DNA of 38,533 nucleotides from the NCBI GenBank assembly GCA_027013095.1, contig JALUYI010000046.1, forward strand, positions 1-38,533, read 5' to 3'. Every line of letters begins with the position of its first letter. Position 1 is the first letter of the stretch. A model generated the notes under the pieces. It ran no database searches. It was given only the letters and a program-made list of their open reading frames with translations, and had not been told where the DNA came from. The translations under genes and the position numbers were made by a program. Origin of the DNA: Paracoccaceae bacterium (lineage in GTDB: Bacteria; Pseudomonadota; Alphaproteobacteria; Rhodobacterales; Rhodobacteraceae). Below, piece after piece: positions 37,473 to 38,533 of the stretch.

Positions 37473-37813
37473 TGTTTTGACCGTTCGGCTTTTATGGCGG
37501 CCAGAATATCCCGTTCCACATCGGCCAGTGGTCGGCCCTGCATCGCCGCAATTTTATCCAATGAGGTGCGCATGGGCGCGCTTGCCGGCAAGCCGACGGC
37601 CTTTGCCAGAATGTCCGTGTCAACATTATAAGAATGCGAAATATAGCCAAGCGGCATCCAGCCAAGCAGTTCTGCGTCACGGTTGTGCGAGAAATACACG
37701 ATCAGGACAGTCAAACGTAGCAGCATCAGGGCAGCAAAGAGCGCAGACACGATAAAGGCCAGCAACAACACCCGATGCTGTCGCCACATAAGTTTGAAGG
37801 TCTTTTTCATCAT
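37469..37813 (-). CDS. Small single-pass membrane protein coupled to the DedA gene
   Basis: The 114-residue protein has a basic start (MMKKTFKLMWRQHR), one long hydrophobic segment (VLLLAFIVSALFAALMLLRLTVLIVYF) and a polar C-terminal part of about 70 residues. I do not recognise a family. Starts at 37813 or 37810 are both possible. The 4-bp overlap with the DedA gene suggests a functional link. It borders the IS-rich end of the window. Confidence 0.6.
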   Translation of the reverse strand: MMKKTFKLMWRQHRVLLLAFIVSALFAALMLLRLTVLIVYFSHNRDAELLGWMPLGYISHSYNVDTDILAKAVGLPASAPMRTSLDKIAAMQGRPLADVERDILAAIKAERSKQ

Positions 37814-37886
37814 CCCAACGCTTTCACGGTTTTTCGAACCCTTTGCATGTTATTTGACACATGCGGCTTTTGACAGTTTGAAAAAC

Positions 37887-38308
37887 TGTAAACGGCGGTG
37901 CAATACTCGGCCACGGTAGCGGTTGCAATGTGCGGTCGCGGGTGGTGTAAAAATCGGCCACTTTTGCCTTTTTGGCATTCAGGAGGGCTTGGGGATTTAC
38001 ACCGTGTGGAGATCAGCATGCAAAATTGACCCCCCAAGTGGGGAAATTGGAGCAATGCCCGAAAGTTGGTGATGGAGAGATTGGGTTACTTACCGTTTGC
38101 AGATGCCGGCGGCAGATTGCTGTTCCATCTCATAAGCCGCCTTTGTGAACGGACATCAATACTGGTCACAACAAATCTGACCTTCACAGAATCGCCCACC
38201 GTTTTTACAGATGCGAAAATGACGACCGTATTGCTCGATAGGCTCCCTCATCATTGCGATATCGTCGAGACGGGAAATGATAGCTGGCGATTAAAACATC
38301 GCCACTGA
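37887..38308 (+). mobile_element. Internally deleted IS21-family element remnant
   Basis: The left end begins TGTAAACGGCGGTGCAATA (37887) and contains GTGTAAAAATCGGCCACTTTTG, aligning closely with the left end starting at 38409. About 180 bp later comes the last part of istB (38072-38308) in the same orientation. istA and most of istB are missing, so the element can only have been moved by a relative. Confidence 0.7.
38072..38308 (+). pseudogene. istB: IstB C-terminal fragment (IS21-family transposition helper ATPase)
   Basis: The frame reads [23 protein letters not shown], then [41 protein letters not shown] and a stop, which is the recognisable C-terminal third of IstB (outlined). The AAA+ Walker A and N-terminus are absent, and the usual IDELGY at the Walker B end has become MERLGY. 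No working start or ribosome site is present, so it is a decayed remnant. IstB normally binds target DNA and activates the IstA transposase. Confidence 0.88.
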
Positions 38309-38317
38309 ACCCAAACC

Positions 38318-38372
38318 AGAAGGGACACAAAGCGCTCCGATAATTGAGGTCTCCGCGGGTTGTGTCCCTTCT
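38318..38372. repeat. Perfect 13-bp inverted repeat between the IS21 pieces
   Basis: AGAAGGGACACAA (38318-38330) and TTGTGTCCCTTCT (38360-38372) are exact reverse complements around a 29-bp spacer. They lie just after the istB stop. They could be the termini of a tiny inserted element or a transcription barrier. Confidence 0.7.
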
Positions 38373-38408
38373 TACCCATATGTACAAACATTCAACTCAA
38401 GCGGGAAT

Positions 38409-38533
38409 TGTAAATCGGGGAGCAATATTGGACCACAGAAACGGTCGGATTTTCTGATCGTCGCGGAGTAAAAATCCGCCACTTTGACGCCCAACGTTAC
38501 TAAGCGAGGGGCGGGGAGATGTATGCTGTGGGA
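38409..38533 (+). mobile_element. Left end of a second IS21-family element, cut by the window edge
   Basis: The end starts TGTAAATCGGGGAGCAATA and carries GAGTAAAAATCCGCCACTTTG (38466-38486), matching the left end of the neighbouring remnant block by block. A GGGGAG and an ATG at 38519 follow, reading MYAVG, the usual beginning of IstA transposases of this IS21 subgroup. The rest lies beyond the window. Confidence 0.7.
38519..38533 (+). CDS. istA: Start of istA transposase (partial)
   Basis: Only five codons (MYAVG) are in the window. The ATG follows GGGGAG and the IS21 left end. Identification rests on position and on the remembered MYAV start of this IstA subgroup, so it is tentative. Confidence 0.45.

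Overview
The window reads as chromosomal DNA of an alphaproteobacterium of the Rhodobacterales (Roseobacter/Rhodobacter type). The evidence is high GC, a GTTC-N7-GTTC type LexA box, the order trpE / yibQ-like / trpGDC / moaC / moeA / lexA / comEC / gltX / gltA, and many ATGA stop-start overlaps. Both ends are accessory DNA and the middle is mostly core metabolism. No database search was possible; functions come from recognised motifs, lengths and context.

Left accessory end (1-4.1 kb). An unrecognised 368-residue protein (minus strand, 21-1127) has its own promoter, and a perfect 7+3+7 palindrome lies between the -35 and -10. Divergent from it is a tightly coupled four-gene operon: a 72-residue small protein, a DUF2924 protein, a serine recombinase and a small helix-turn-helix-like protein, each overlapping the next by 4 bp. 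A CTCG(G)TATGAGACAT...AGAGACC motif lies on both sides of this operon (1201-1239 and 3889-3919). A tRNA-Ser(UGA) gene follows. I regard this cassette as the best candidate for an undescribed system in the window.

4.2-12.2 kb: a minus-strand transport operon (solute-binding protein, an unusual amino-acid ABC permease whose membrane domain is split by an insert, and a DAO-family amine oxidase). Next come a NiCoT/UreH-like metal transporter and a small secreted protein, then a plus-strand pair encoding a CaiB/BaiF-family racemase or CoA-transferase and a monoacylglycerol-lipase-like hydrolase.

12.2-16.3 kb: a pstSCAB phosphate uptake operon behind a recognisable Pho box, with no phoU following pstB. 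It is convergent with a membrane-anchored FMN/Fe-S glutamate-synthase-domain protein.

18.1-33.2 kb: gltA and gltX (minus), comEC (plus), lexA with a triple GTTC operator, then the minus-strand run trpG-trpD-trpC-moaC-moeA, in which every junction overlaps or is 1 bp apart. A yibQ-like deacetylase lies on the opposite strand between trpG and trpE, and trpE is coupled to an upstream ppiD-like periplasmic chaperone gene.

33.3-38.5 kb: a class I aminotransferase, an XdhC/CoxI-type protein, a cold-shock protein with a structured leader and a strong terminator, a small membrane protein, a DedA-family protein with a coupled small membrane protein, and then IS debris. The debris comprises an internally deleted IS21-family remnant (left end plus istB 3' end) followed by the left end of a second IS21-family element whose istA begins at the last bases of the window.
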